Source: Zygaena filipendulae
Lineage: Eukaryota; Arthropoda; Insecta; Lepidoptera; Zygaenidae
NCBI GenBank assembly: GCA_907165275.2
Contig: OU015678.1
Location: forward strand, 5,146,001-5,210,000
DNA length: 64,000 nt
Reading direction: 5' to 3'
The position numbers were made by a program, and so were the translations under genes. The first letter of the stretch is position 1. Every line of letters begins with the position of its first letter. Positions 32,558-44,200 of this stretch are shown here, one piece after another. The notes under the pieces are model-generated. The model made no database searches. It was not told the origin of the DNA and saw only the letters and a program-made list of their open reading frames with translations.

Positions 32558-35500
32558 ATTGAAGAAGTAGATGAAGAGACTTTTATTATTAAGAAACATT
32601 GTCATTGGCAAATTATAATTATAGACGCCATTATTAAAGAAGAAGAAGAAGAAAACTTTCCTCGGTTTTTTATCAAGAAGTTTTCGCGGGGTACGAGCTG
32701 AAGTCATGAAATTGGTAGATTCTTTGATAGAACTGTGAAAATGAGTAAAATGTAATAATAACAATATTTTTTTTACATCAATAGGGAATGTGCATGATTT
32801 TTTTAATATATTTATATTCGATTGACGGGGGCGTTGCGAAATAGAAAACCAAGCTTTAAAACAGTTTTTTTTTGTTTTTGTAATTTAATCTAAACTATGT
32901 AATTATCTAGTAAAATATTTTAATTTGTATGTAATCTGTTGTAAAATTGATTCACCTGATCTTGTTAGTGCAAATCTAAATTGATTTCCTTTTCCTAAAA
33001 ATGTTAATAATTTATATATATTCCTTGGTGTTTTACTATGAATTAAGACATTATTTAATAGAAAATGTATGTCATATATGGCCGGTATCTTGTCACGTAG
33101 CTTAGTGTCGTTGCAAGATGATACTTTAAATTTGTAGATGGTCAATGACTCACTGGTCATGCGTCGTTGTCATTGACCATATACATGTAAGAATAGAATA
33201 GAATACACTTTATTGTACACCAAAATAATGTTACAGTGTGTTAACAAAAACTTATAACTAAAGGCATACAAAAGGCGGTGTTATCGCTTTACTAGCGATC
33301 TCTTCCAGACAACCTTTGTGTAACTGACATGACAGTAAGTTGTAACTGAGTTGCGAGTTGTAACTGACAGTACTTAGTAGTACTGTGCTTCCCATTTGGA
33401 TAGGGAAAGTCCCTATTCTGATAAGTTTTTCAGTCATGGTCCATGACCTATGTAGGTCAGTGAAACGAACATTGACCGCCATCTCATCATTACATGTCTT
33501 GTAGGTAATTAATTTAAATATATTGTGTACCTACAGTAAAACAATTATACCAAGTATGGTGTACGTTACCTATGTATATTATGATATTATAATGCTATAT
33601 ATATAAATAAAACGGGTTTTGGTATTTTTCACATTGTGTCTGTATTTACATAAAATATCCTTTACTAATATTTATAAAAATGCGAACGTGAGTTTGTTTG
33701 TTTGTCTGTTACACTTTCACGCCTCGACGGCTCAATGGATCATCATGAAATTTTGGGATACAGAGAAAGACAAAAATTACTTTTTATCCCGGAATTCCCG
33801 CGGAAACTCCGAAATTAACACGGGTGAAACTTTATTACATTTTGCGTATACACGTGAAGGATAGGTAGAGAAAAAAATTATAATTTTATAGTAGGCAGGT
33901 ACTGCTACTATAAAAATTAAAATCCATTAAAGTGGTTGTTTTTGTCTATTTTTGTTTTAAACTTTTGATATGAGGTTTAAACACTGCAGAATTGTCATCA
34001 AAAATTAGGGTGGATATTTTATTTTCAACTTTATCTTAGAAACTAAATCTTCAAAACAATTTTATGAATTGACCAATTTTGTTAATAGATTAATTTACGA
34101 CGCTATAAAAAATAAAACACACCAATAATCATAACATCACCTTTATTTACAAAATTGTTAAAATCTCAGTTAAGTTCATAATTAAAAATAATTGATATCT
34201 CGCACAATACAGCGTCGGATTTGAGCAATGACACAGTATAAGTACAATATAAGAATATAGGCATACAAAAACAAAAATCTCATAAAACTCGTTACAATAT
34301 ACACAGGTAGGTAAGAACTAAAAGAATATAGAAAATATTCATATTTGATTCAACTTCACTAAAAAAAAATTATAATTTGGGATTATACCAACTTTATTGC
34401 ATGTTATATAAAAAATAATTATTCATATAAATTTTTGTCAGAAAAACTATATTTTTGAAATGTTTCTTTTTGTTTTCTCTTAACTATGTATTTTAAGCAG
34501 GTACGTATATAAAAAAGAAGATTGTTTAATAATATATTTTTTATCGAATAAAATAAATTTTATGAAATTTCTAAACATCAAGAGGTAACACCGAGGCTAA
34601 TAAGTAATTTAAAAAAACTAAATAATATCAACTTAATAATAAATTTAACTAAATAACTTCACTATTTTTTGAATACCAGATCTTTATGCTCATAATTTTG
34701 AAAAAATCGGTTGAGTGTTTCCTATATTCGATTTTGTGTACTGATTTTTTATTTTTTTTTGAGAATACAAAGTTGGTTACGAAACTTAAATGGGGACAAT
34801 AATTACCTATATTGTGTAGAGTTTTCCCCAGCAATATTATCGATTATTTTCCGGACATCCTGTATAACATTCATTTTAGATTTATTCACAATAAACTGGC
34901 TTTAAAAAAATAGTGTTTTTATTCAATATAATATCTCAAACCATACCACGAGGAAGTTAAAAAGAAAAACATAATGAAAAAAATTACAAATTATAATAAA
35001 ATTAAAAAACCTACGGACGGACCGTTTACTTTCCAAGACTAGTAACTATAGATATATTGAACTATAGATAATAATTAATAAAAGACCTGAAACGATCCCT
35101 TGTAGAAAAAAAATCTAAATGCACATTTGCTATAAGTAATAGCAAATGTGCATTTGACAATTTTCGTATTAAATCCATGCTCCTGCCTAACTAAATTACC
35201 TAAAAGTCAATTAAAAACCGATTAGAAATATGTGTCTGAGTTCAGGAAACAATAAAAAAAAAATGGAAGCTGCCTTAAAATGAACGTAACTAACCAAAAC
35301 AATAAAATTAAAAAAATAAAAATGATCTACAATGAGGGTTCAGCATTAAAAATATGCAAACGTCATTTAAATTGAACTTTATCACTATTGGAATAAGATT
35401 CAACAACCGCTGTCAAAAGTAATTACATAATAGAATAGAATAGAATATATCTGTTGGCGAAAGTAAAGACAAAATTAAAATATTAAATCTTTTACTTCCA

Positions 35501-36262
35501 TGATTCTCGAACTTTTGTTTTTTTTTTTAATTTAGTATGTATATTAAAACATTTGTGTAATGCTGCTTGGACGTGAATGAACAAAAAACGAATAAATTTC
35601 CTTATTACAAATGTAAGTCATAAGGTTTATTATCTGCATATTTCTAATCGGATTTTAAAGTAGCATTTTTTTCAGTAATGGCAACCCCAAGCCCATAGTA
35701 GAAGTAAATTATATTTAAATTGAGCACACTCAACTAATTTAGCAAAAAAAAAAACCAATCTAAAAGGAAATGTTTGCCAAAACGGTTCCAGTTTATCGTC
35801 CCTTGATTTCTTTATTTAAGGGGGAACGTCATGTAAACTTTTATATGAAATTCGATATTTTCTTACATAACGTAGGTTATATAAAAATATTGAGTATGCC
35901 AATTGATTCTAAATCTAATTTAATGTTGTTAACTTTATATAATAATCATAATATTTACAGTAAATATTTTAACAGTCGTGTGATATGTCAATAGATGATG
36001 ATATTTTGTTGTTGGAAAAGTTTTTATGCCAATTGTCTTTATAGTAATAATTGAATTGTTAGGTCGAAAAATTCTAGGTAGATTCTCAGGGTAGATTTTG
36101 TAAATTCTATCCATAAAGTATGTAATTAATATGTAATTTGTGGGTTTTTATTTGACAAAAATAGTTTCAGAACTGTAAGACAACTAAAGATCGAAGTTTC
36201 CGATTCATCAAAACGGTGTCGAATTAGGAATACAGTTAAATTTTAACTCATATGATGGGATT
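32558..36262. other. Intergenic between converging genes
   Basis: AT-rich. agaatagaatagaatacact and gaatagaatagaatatatct at 33192 and 35431 are LINE-type microsatellite starts; tagggaatgtgcatgattt at 32785 resembles an M5 end. Nothing coding. Confidence 0.4.
33661..33831 (+). mobile_element. Helitron type A copy
   Basis: ttactaatatttataaaaat ... attaacacgggtgaaac; CTAG end missing. Confidence 0.65.
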
Positions 36263-36690
36263 TCAGGACTGTAAGTCATATAGTGGAGTTCGAGGACTGT
36301 AAGTCATATAGTGGAGTTCGAGGACTTAAGTCATATAGTGGAGTTCGAGGACTTAAGTCATATAGTGGGGTTTAAGGACTGTAAGTCATATAGTGGAGTT
36401 CGAGGACTGTAAGTCATATAGTGGAGTTCGAGGACTGTAAGTCATATAGTGGGGTTTGAGGACAGTAAGTCATATAGTGGAGTTCGAGGACTGTAAGTCA
36501 TATAGTGGAGTTCGAGGACTGTAAGTCATATAGTGGAGTTCGAGGACTGTAAGTCATATAGTGGAGTTCGAGGACTGTAAGTCATATAGTGGAGTTCGAG
36601 GACTGTAAGTCATATAATAGGGTCTGGGACTGTAAGTCATATAGTCGGGTTTGGAACTATGACTCTTATAATGGGGTTTGAGACCTGTAA
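36263..36690 (+). repeat. 28-bp minisatellite
   Basis: About 15 units of ggactgtaagtcatatagtg + gagttcga, a few with 1-base deletions, decaying at the right end. Units are contiguous with no spacers. Confidence 0.9.
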
Positions 36691-36699
36691 GTTATATAA

Positions 36700-38060
36700 C
36701 GGGGTTTTTTAAGTTACCTATATAACTGCGCGTTATCCAAGTAATAAAATTCATTCCAGCATTGTGTTTAAAAAAGATACTTTGTTCAACTTGAAAGGGT
36801 TATGTACTGCATTTGAAGATGTATGTTTAACCCTTCTTACAACGCGATGAAGCTCATAATTATGTTAGAACTTAAATTTCAGAATCCAAGTGGGCTTGAA
36901 GGGTCCTAGTCATCAGTATTGAAACCGTTAATAAATAAAAACTAAATATTTGTTCTTGGCTTTACTGTAAATTCTTTTTAAATGAAAACCTCATCAAATC
37001 AAAATTGGTGATTAGAAATTATTATAATCTATTTTTACTATTTTTTTAATAGCACCTTATCAAGTAGGTCTATAGTCAATTTTAACGTCAGTAATTATGA
37101 TTATATCAACCATTTATATTAGTAGAAACTTCAATATTATGATACTTAATTGTGTAGAATGTAGATTGTCATTGTCAGGAATGTCAAAAATATTTTATTT
37201 TATTATAATATAGTACCTATTGGACGGAATTTCACTAACTAGTTAGCAACTTACTTTTATAGTTTAGTCATAGATTTCGTAGGTACAAAAACTATATCGG
37301 AAGACTTCAATGTTTTACAAAACGAACATTGTTTGATAAGAATTTACAAGTTTACATTTTTATAAAATATTACACTACATTTTACAAATTTTCATTTTTA
37401 CATTTTACAATTTTTACTTTTACATTTTACAATAATTTGACTTTTACATTTTACAATTGTGTGTCACGTTATACCTACCTAATTATAGGCCCCAAATTGT
37501 CAATTTTAATTGAGCTTTTGTGTCTACGGAGGAGGGGAGGGGGGAGGATACAATGTGAAAAGGTCTCTAGCACTAATTGACTTTAAATTGCAATTTTTGT
37601 ATCAACCAGAATCTAATTAGACTTCGATATAAGTGGCGATTACACTAACTCTTAAAAGCCCAAATTTACAGATCCGAAAGGAATCACAAAACGAGACCTG
37701 CTCATTTCACAAAAATTCCTTACACGAAAATTGAGGGGGTTTTCTACTTAATTATCTCAACTTTGCACAGCATGCCACCTCGCCACTTATCCAACTCAAC
37801 AAATCAAAAACACAATACCACACCGCTCCTGAATCTATGAGGGTTTCCCCACATGTATCCCAGTCGTGAATCTGCTACTACCGATATACCTATGTGGGGA
37901 TGTATGTATATGCTGTGGGGATGTGTGAGCGGAATTTCCCTCTGACTTCCTTCCCCCGCGGCCCGCGATCCCCTGCAACGTCGTCTCAGTCCGAAGATAT
38001 TCGTTGTCAAATCAATCAGTTTTTTACAATAATATAATAATAATAAAAGATTAATTTACA
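36700..38060. other. Downstream flank of the receptor gene
   Basis: AT-rich, with a (cattttacaatt)n patch at 37370..37455 and a short G/A-rich run at 37526..37550. 37800..38000 is more GC-rich, without an ORF I would accept. Confidence 0.4.
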
Positions 38061-38065
38061 GCGTG

Positions 38066-38071
38066 TTTATT
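38066..38071 (-). promoter_or_regulatory. Candidate poly(A) signal of the scavenger receptor gene
   Basis: AATAAA on the minus strand, 22 bases past the stop codon; a second candidate cluster (plus-strand TTATT/ATAATA) lies at 38020-38050. Confidence 0.5.
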
Positions 38072-38092
38072 GTTGTGGCGGATACAGTAGCA

Positions 38093-38204
38093 TTATCTCC
38101 TGCTGTTCAGCTCGTAGCCGTTCTCTTTGCTCGGCACCTTAGGGGGCGGCGGCTTGGCGACCACGTGACCCTCCAGCCGGAGAGTGCTCTGGCGGTGAGA
38201 CGAC
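38093..38204 (-). CDS. Scavenger receptor terminal exon (cytoplasmic tail)
   Basis: Acceptor aatatttccag|gtcgtc. Encodes SSHRQSTLRLEGHVVAKP, a PPPPK stretch and SKENGYELNSRR, then TAA at 38095..38093. Confidence 0.93.
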
Positions 38205-41200
38205 CTGGAAATATTTATTGAGTTTATTTATTTATATATTTAAAAGTTACACCAACAAATAGGGGCATTATGGGCCAAATTTGAATAAAGGATTTGACTT
38301 TGAAAGTAAACACCAACACTTACAGTAAAAAAAATAGCATCGAATAGGTAATAGGTGTCACTATGCTAATAGGAGCACACTGCATGATTTAAAAATAAAA
38401 TTTATACTATTTTAACATCAAATTTAGAAAATAAAAAATATTGAGTGACAGCTTTTACTCCAAATAAAAATACAAAACTTAAAAACACCCAAGGAGCACA
38501 TTTACAGAGTGTACCTACAGGCTACAACAGAGGTTATTAAGGTTGTTCAGGTTATTGAAACTCATTGACAATATTTTATTTTGATTCCTCACATACATAA
38601 AACACAATCTCCCTCACAACATGATACGCACGTTCCCCAAACAGATACTCATCTTTCCCTCACGCTCATACTTGCCCACACATAAGTGTCGCCACTTTTC
38701 TTATACGTATTTTATATCCCAACGTTCCCAATACATATCCCGCTCAGTATTTATGCTTACAGCTCTTCTCCTCCACCTTATTGCTAGGAAGAGATCACTT
38801 TTAGCGGTAAGGTCAGCTGTGCCACATGTACCTACTAGGTGTGTCACGAATTAAATTTACGAGTATTATTATTTTAACATTTGTACATACTGTATTATAC
38901 AATAAATTAGATCACTCAACCCACCTCTCCCACGCATATCCTCGCTCATCCCACACCCATCTTCACCTCTCCCACACCTGTCTCCTCATCCCACTCATCC
39001 CACACCTTTCACCCCGTCCCCCACTCATACCACGTCCGTCCCCCCACTCATCCCACGCCCGTCCCCCACTCATCCCACCCCCGTCCCCCCACTCATCCCA
39101 CACCCATCCCCCCACTCATCCCACCCCCGTCCCCCAACTCATCCCACACCCATCCCCCCGTCCCCCACTCATCCCACGCCCGTCCCCCCACTCATCCCAC
39201 GCCCGTCCCCCACTCATCCCACCCCCGTCCCCCCACTCATCCCACCCCCGTCCCCCAACTCATCCCACACCCATCCCCCCGTCCCCCACTCATCCCACGC
39301 CCGTCCCCCCACTCATCCCACGCCCGTCCCCCACTCATCCCACCCCCGTCCCCCCACTCATCCCACACCCATCCCCCCACTCATCCCACCCCCGTCCCCC
39401 AACTCATCCCACACCCATCCCCCCGTCCCCCCACTCATCTCACAGCCGCGCCCCACTCACCGTATCAGGCACGTGACGGCCAGCAGCAGTAGCAGCAGCC
39501 CCAGCGCGGTGAGGCCGGCGCCGAGCGCGATGCGCGCGATCGGGGGCAGCTTCGTGCCGAGACGCAGCAACGAGGACACCTCCTCGGGCAACTCGTCTAT
39601 GCCCTGGAAAAGTAACAACAATAAATGGTGATGTGGTTATTATATTATGGCGTGGTAAGGTATTATGAGGTGTGGTATGGCGTGGTGTGATTTGGCAAGG
39701 TAGATATGTTGTGTTAAGGTTGTATACCTACTGTTTTGTGATATGATGTAGTGTGATATAATGTGTTGTGCTTGTGGTATGATGTGGCGTTGTATGTTGT
39801 AGTGTGGTACGATGTGACTTATCGACTTGTATTCTGTGTTGTTGTATGATGTGGCGACTGGCGGTAGGTATGTTGTAGTGTGGTAAAATGTGACGTTGTA
39901 TGTCGTAGTGTAGTATGATGTGATATTGTATGTTGCAGTGTGGTATTACGTCGTGTATTGCATGCTATGTTGTGGTATTACGTCGCGTATTGCATGCTAT
40001 GTTGTGGTATTACGTCGCGTATTGCATGCTATGTTGTGGTATTACGTCGCGTATTGCATGCTATGTTGTGGTATTACGTCGCGTATTGCATGCTATGTTG
40101 TGGTATTACGTCGCGTATTGCATGCTATGTTGTGGTATTACGTCGCGTATTGCATGCTATGTTGTGGTATTACGTCGCGTATTGCATGCTATGTTGTGGT
40201 ATGATCTGGCGTGGTACAATGTGTTTTAATTGCGGTATGATGTGGTGTGGTATTTTAAGGTGTATTGTGGCTCTCTCACCTCCTCAAACCACAATATGGG
40301 GAACACGATGTCGGGGAAGTTAGCGACCTGCTTGATGTCGACCACCTGCGACACCGCCAGGTTGACCTGCACGCGGGCGCGGGCGCGCATCGCGATGCCC
40401 ATCTCCTGCGGGCGCGGATGGCGTCAAAGAAAAGAAAGAAAGAAAACAAATTTAGTTCAGAACGACACCCTTGGAAAAAACACAAAAAAAACAGGTGCCT
40501 CATCTAAAATCAGGGTAAATCTCTTGCATGATCTATGGAAAGCTTTCAAGTTTCGTTCAAGTTGACGCGCGTGAGTAGCTACCGGTGTCTGTTCGGATAA
40601 TTTCGTGCCCATTTTTTGAGGTTTATGAGTATTTGAGTTGTACTTTAATCAACTTACTTAATCCTTAATTATCCTACTAATATTATAAACGCGAAAGTTT
40701 GTAAGTATGTATGTATGGATGGATGGATGTTTGTTACTCTTTCACGTAAAAAATACTGGATGGATTTAAATGAAACTTTACAATAATATAGCTTATCCAT
40801 CAGATTAACACATAGGGTACTTTTTATCCCGGAATTCCCGCGGGAACTCTGAAATTAAGCGGGTGAAACCGCGGGGCACAACTAGTTTATTATAATTGCG
40901 AGTGTGAGTACGTTTGTTACGCTTTGACGTTTTATCTACTTACTCAACTGATTAACATGAAATTTTGCACACTTGTTGTCAGGGGTACAAGAGAAGAAAA
41001 TAAAGTACTAGGGAGTACAAGTGAGGTTTACATCTATATTTTATCCTGGAATTCCGCAATTACCGCGGGGGATGGCTAATCTAGATACTAATTACTAATC
41101 TATACTAATATTATAAAGACGAAAGATTTTAGTATGTTTGTTACTAACGATTTAACACAAAAACTACTGGACCGATTTCAAAAATTCTGTCATCATTAGA

Positions 41201-44200
41201 AAGCTACATTATCTCTGAGTAACATATATATTGTAATCCGGAATTGGAAAATACTCCATGGTATGAAAATCAAAATTCTAATTAGTCCGTCAGTTAGAAA
41301 ATAAAAAAATAATCGACACGTATTGTTTACTTTTTCAAATTAATGAAAATAAAATAGATAAAGCGCATTAAAATTTAGGGTGGGGGACTCGTGACGTCAA
41401 TATTCAGTATAAGCCCCGTACAAACTGCACCGGGTTGTGACGTCACGCGAAATTTCAACTCCATTTATCGTCTTAATTTTTTGATTATTTTTATTTTTAA
41501 GTCCGTCTTGTAGATTATTAAAAAATATTGGACACGTATTTTTTCTTTTTTTACGTAATCAAAAAATAACGGCGATATATTGAGTTGAAATTTCGCGTGA
41601 CGTCACTATTCTGACAGTTTGTATGGCGGTTTAGCGGTTAGTGACGTCACGACCTCCTCATCCTAAACTTTAATGCGCTTTATCTCTGTATATTTTAATT
41701 TATTTGAAAAAGCAAAAAATACGTGTCTATTGTTTTTTTTATTTTCTAACTGACGGACTAATTAGAATTTTGATTTTCAATAGTAGTCCACATCCCTATT
41801 CCCGCGGGGGACGGCTAGAGAGTAATATATATATTCAAGACACTTATTAAACACAGATTATGCGATAAAGCATATTATAGTGTAGTAGACTATTTAAATG
41901 ATACAGACGTTTGGGAATGAATTGCTCTATCCAATTACTATTTTTTGTTTTCCTAGTTTATAAGTATGATCATTAAAAGACAGCGCTGCTGAGTTTCTTG
42001 TCAGTTCTTCTCAGCAGAGGACGTATTCCGAACTGACGGTAATTTATAGTTCTAAGAACCTGCTGACGATTACAAGTGATTGTAACCAATCCTAAGTAAT
42101 AAATAGCTTTTGATTTTTTTTTTTATAATGAGGGTGGTGCTCACGGGCTGCACGTCGATGTAGAAGCGGTGCAGCTCGGGGTCGGGCGGCGACACGCCCT
42201 CCAGCGCCTCGCGGAAGCTGTCGTTGGCCAGGTAGAAGTGCGGGAACGAGAGCAACACCGGCGAGTCTGGCGAAGTGTATAACACATCGTGTTAATGAAT
42301 CAACTGAAACTATAAAGTGGACGCAGATAAACAATAACATGTTAACCCACAAAATTAAGTTATTGATTCAGAACAATTTATTGAGAGTTGGGGAACGTTT
42401 TTTAATTATGTGTTTACCTTATTACATTGCTTAAATATGTAACTAAATATTGAATATAAAAAATGTTGACACAAAATGGCGCTCCTACTTTTAAAACACG
42501 ATTTATTCAAAATTTCTCCAATGTGGGTTAACACACTATTGCTTATCTATGTCCAAGTATCAGTTTGCTCAGAATCAACTAGCGAATCGATCGCACTATG
42601 TTTCAATTAGAGGTTATATTTTTTCGCTTTATTAGCCCATGTCTAAATCCTACTAATATTATAAATGTGAAAGTTTGGATGTTTGTTACTCAATCACGCA
42701 AAAACGGCCGACCGGATTTGAATGAAATTTGCCATGCACGCTGTCAGGGGTACAGAGAAGGACATAGGGTACTTTTTATCCCGGAATTCCCGCGGGAACT
42801 CCGAAATTACCGCGGGGCACAGCTAGTTATTTATAATATACAATGTGTGGCGCGTACGCCGCCCGCAGCAACAAAAATCGAATCGATAGGCGCGGGCGTA
42901 GCGCTTGGAATATCGTAGATAAGTCACCTCCAAACTAATGTTGAATAACTTTTAAAGTGTTAATTTTTTCGACATAAAATCATATTGTTGTTTATTTTTT
43001 GAAATGGGGTGTATCAGGTTTTCAGTTAATTCATGAACATGTTTTATTATTATGACGTTTAGAAAACCTTAACCTACTGCTAATGTGAGTTTGTGAGGAA
43101 TTAATCTTTAACGTGGGTGAAACCAAGGGCAGAAGCTCTAGCGTAAAGAAATTTAAAGCGTGGGTAAAGAAGTTTCTAGCGTAGGTAAAGAAGTTTCTAG
43201 AGTGGGCAAAGAAGTTTCTAGAATAGGCAAAAAAGTTTCTAGAGTGGGCAAAGAAGTTTCTAGCGTAGGCAAAGAAGTTTCTAGCGTAGGCAAAGAAGTT
43301 TCTAGCCTAGGCAAAGAAGTTTCTAGCGTAGGCAAAGAAGTTTCTAGCGTAGGCAAAGAAGTTTCTAGCGTAGGCAAAGAAGTTTCTAGCGTAGGCAAAG
43401 AAGTCTCTAGCGTGGGCAAAGAAGTTTCTAGCGTAGGCAAAGAAGTTTCTAGCGTAGGCAAAGAAGTCTCTAGCGTGGGCAAAGAAGTTTCTAGCGTAGG
43501 CAAAGAAGTTTCTAGCGTGGGCAAAGAAGTCTCTAGCGTGGGCAAAGAAGTTTCTAGCGTGGGTGAAGAAATTTCTAGGGTGGTTCCTTTGGCTATGTAT
43601 GGTGTGTTAAATGTATTATTACCGTATTGGCACAGCGACACGTTGAACAGGCCGTTGGGGGCGCAGGGCGGGCCCCCGGGGCAGTAGCACTTGTTGTGCT
43701 CCCCGTCGCTGAACACATCCGTGGGCGGCGTGAAGCGGAAGCCCTGGAGCCCCGACGGAGACTCCACGTCCTCGTAGTAACTGGGCAAGGCACGGAGCAC
43801 ATTGAAGTTGATGGCATAGGTTGAAGAATTAAAGAGACGATGCTGATGTTAAGTCACCTTTTTAGGTTTTTTTAGTTAAACCAGCGCTCAAATATGAAAG
43901 TGATTTTGATTTGATTTCAATAAATAACCTTTTGACTGTCGATATTGTGTTGGGGTATAAATTTATTTTCTTTCCTGTCTTATTCATAAGGCAGTTACTT
44001 ACATTTACAGGCTCAGCGGACAAAGTACCTTATCGTCCTATACGATCCTGTTTTGTCATGTCCTGTCCTATCCTGTCTTATCCTTAAGGCGATTACTCAC
44101 ATGAGCGGTATCACATATTCTTATCGTCCTGTCCTAGTATCTCCTGTGCTGTCATGTCCTGCCATGTCATGTCCTACCTTGTCTTATCCTCAATGCTCTT

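Larger units (their letters stand above)
42286..43044. mobile_element. MITE M4 with M2 and a Helitron inserted
   Basis: Outer ends cgtgttaatgaatcaactga and cagttaattcatgaacatgt. M2 at 42319..42554 and a Helitron at 42648..42826 lie inside; removing both leaves a standard M4 like 44340..44675. Confidence 0.8.

Noticed and set aside
36263..36690. CRISPR-like regular repeat
   Set aside because: Units are contiguous without unique spacers, and the DNA is an intron-bearing eukaryotic genome; it is a minisatellite.
38826..39476. 216-codon Pro/His/Ser-rich frame on the plus strand
   Set aside because: It is the C-rich tandem array read antisense to the receptor intron.
39920..40323. Three overlapping frames (94, 99 and 127 codons)
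   Set aside because: They arise from the stop-free 32-bp repeat, antisense to the receptor gene.
43160..43687. Plus-strand GKEVSSV repeat protein
   Set aside because: Antisense reading of the 21-bp array and the receptor exon; the minus-strand frame is the one joined to real coding sequence.
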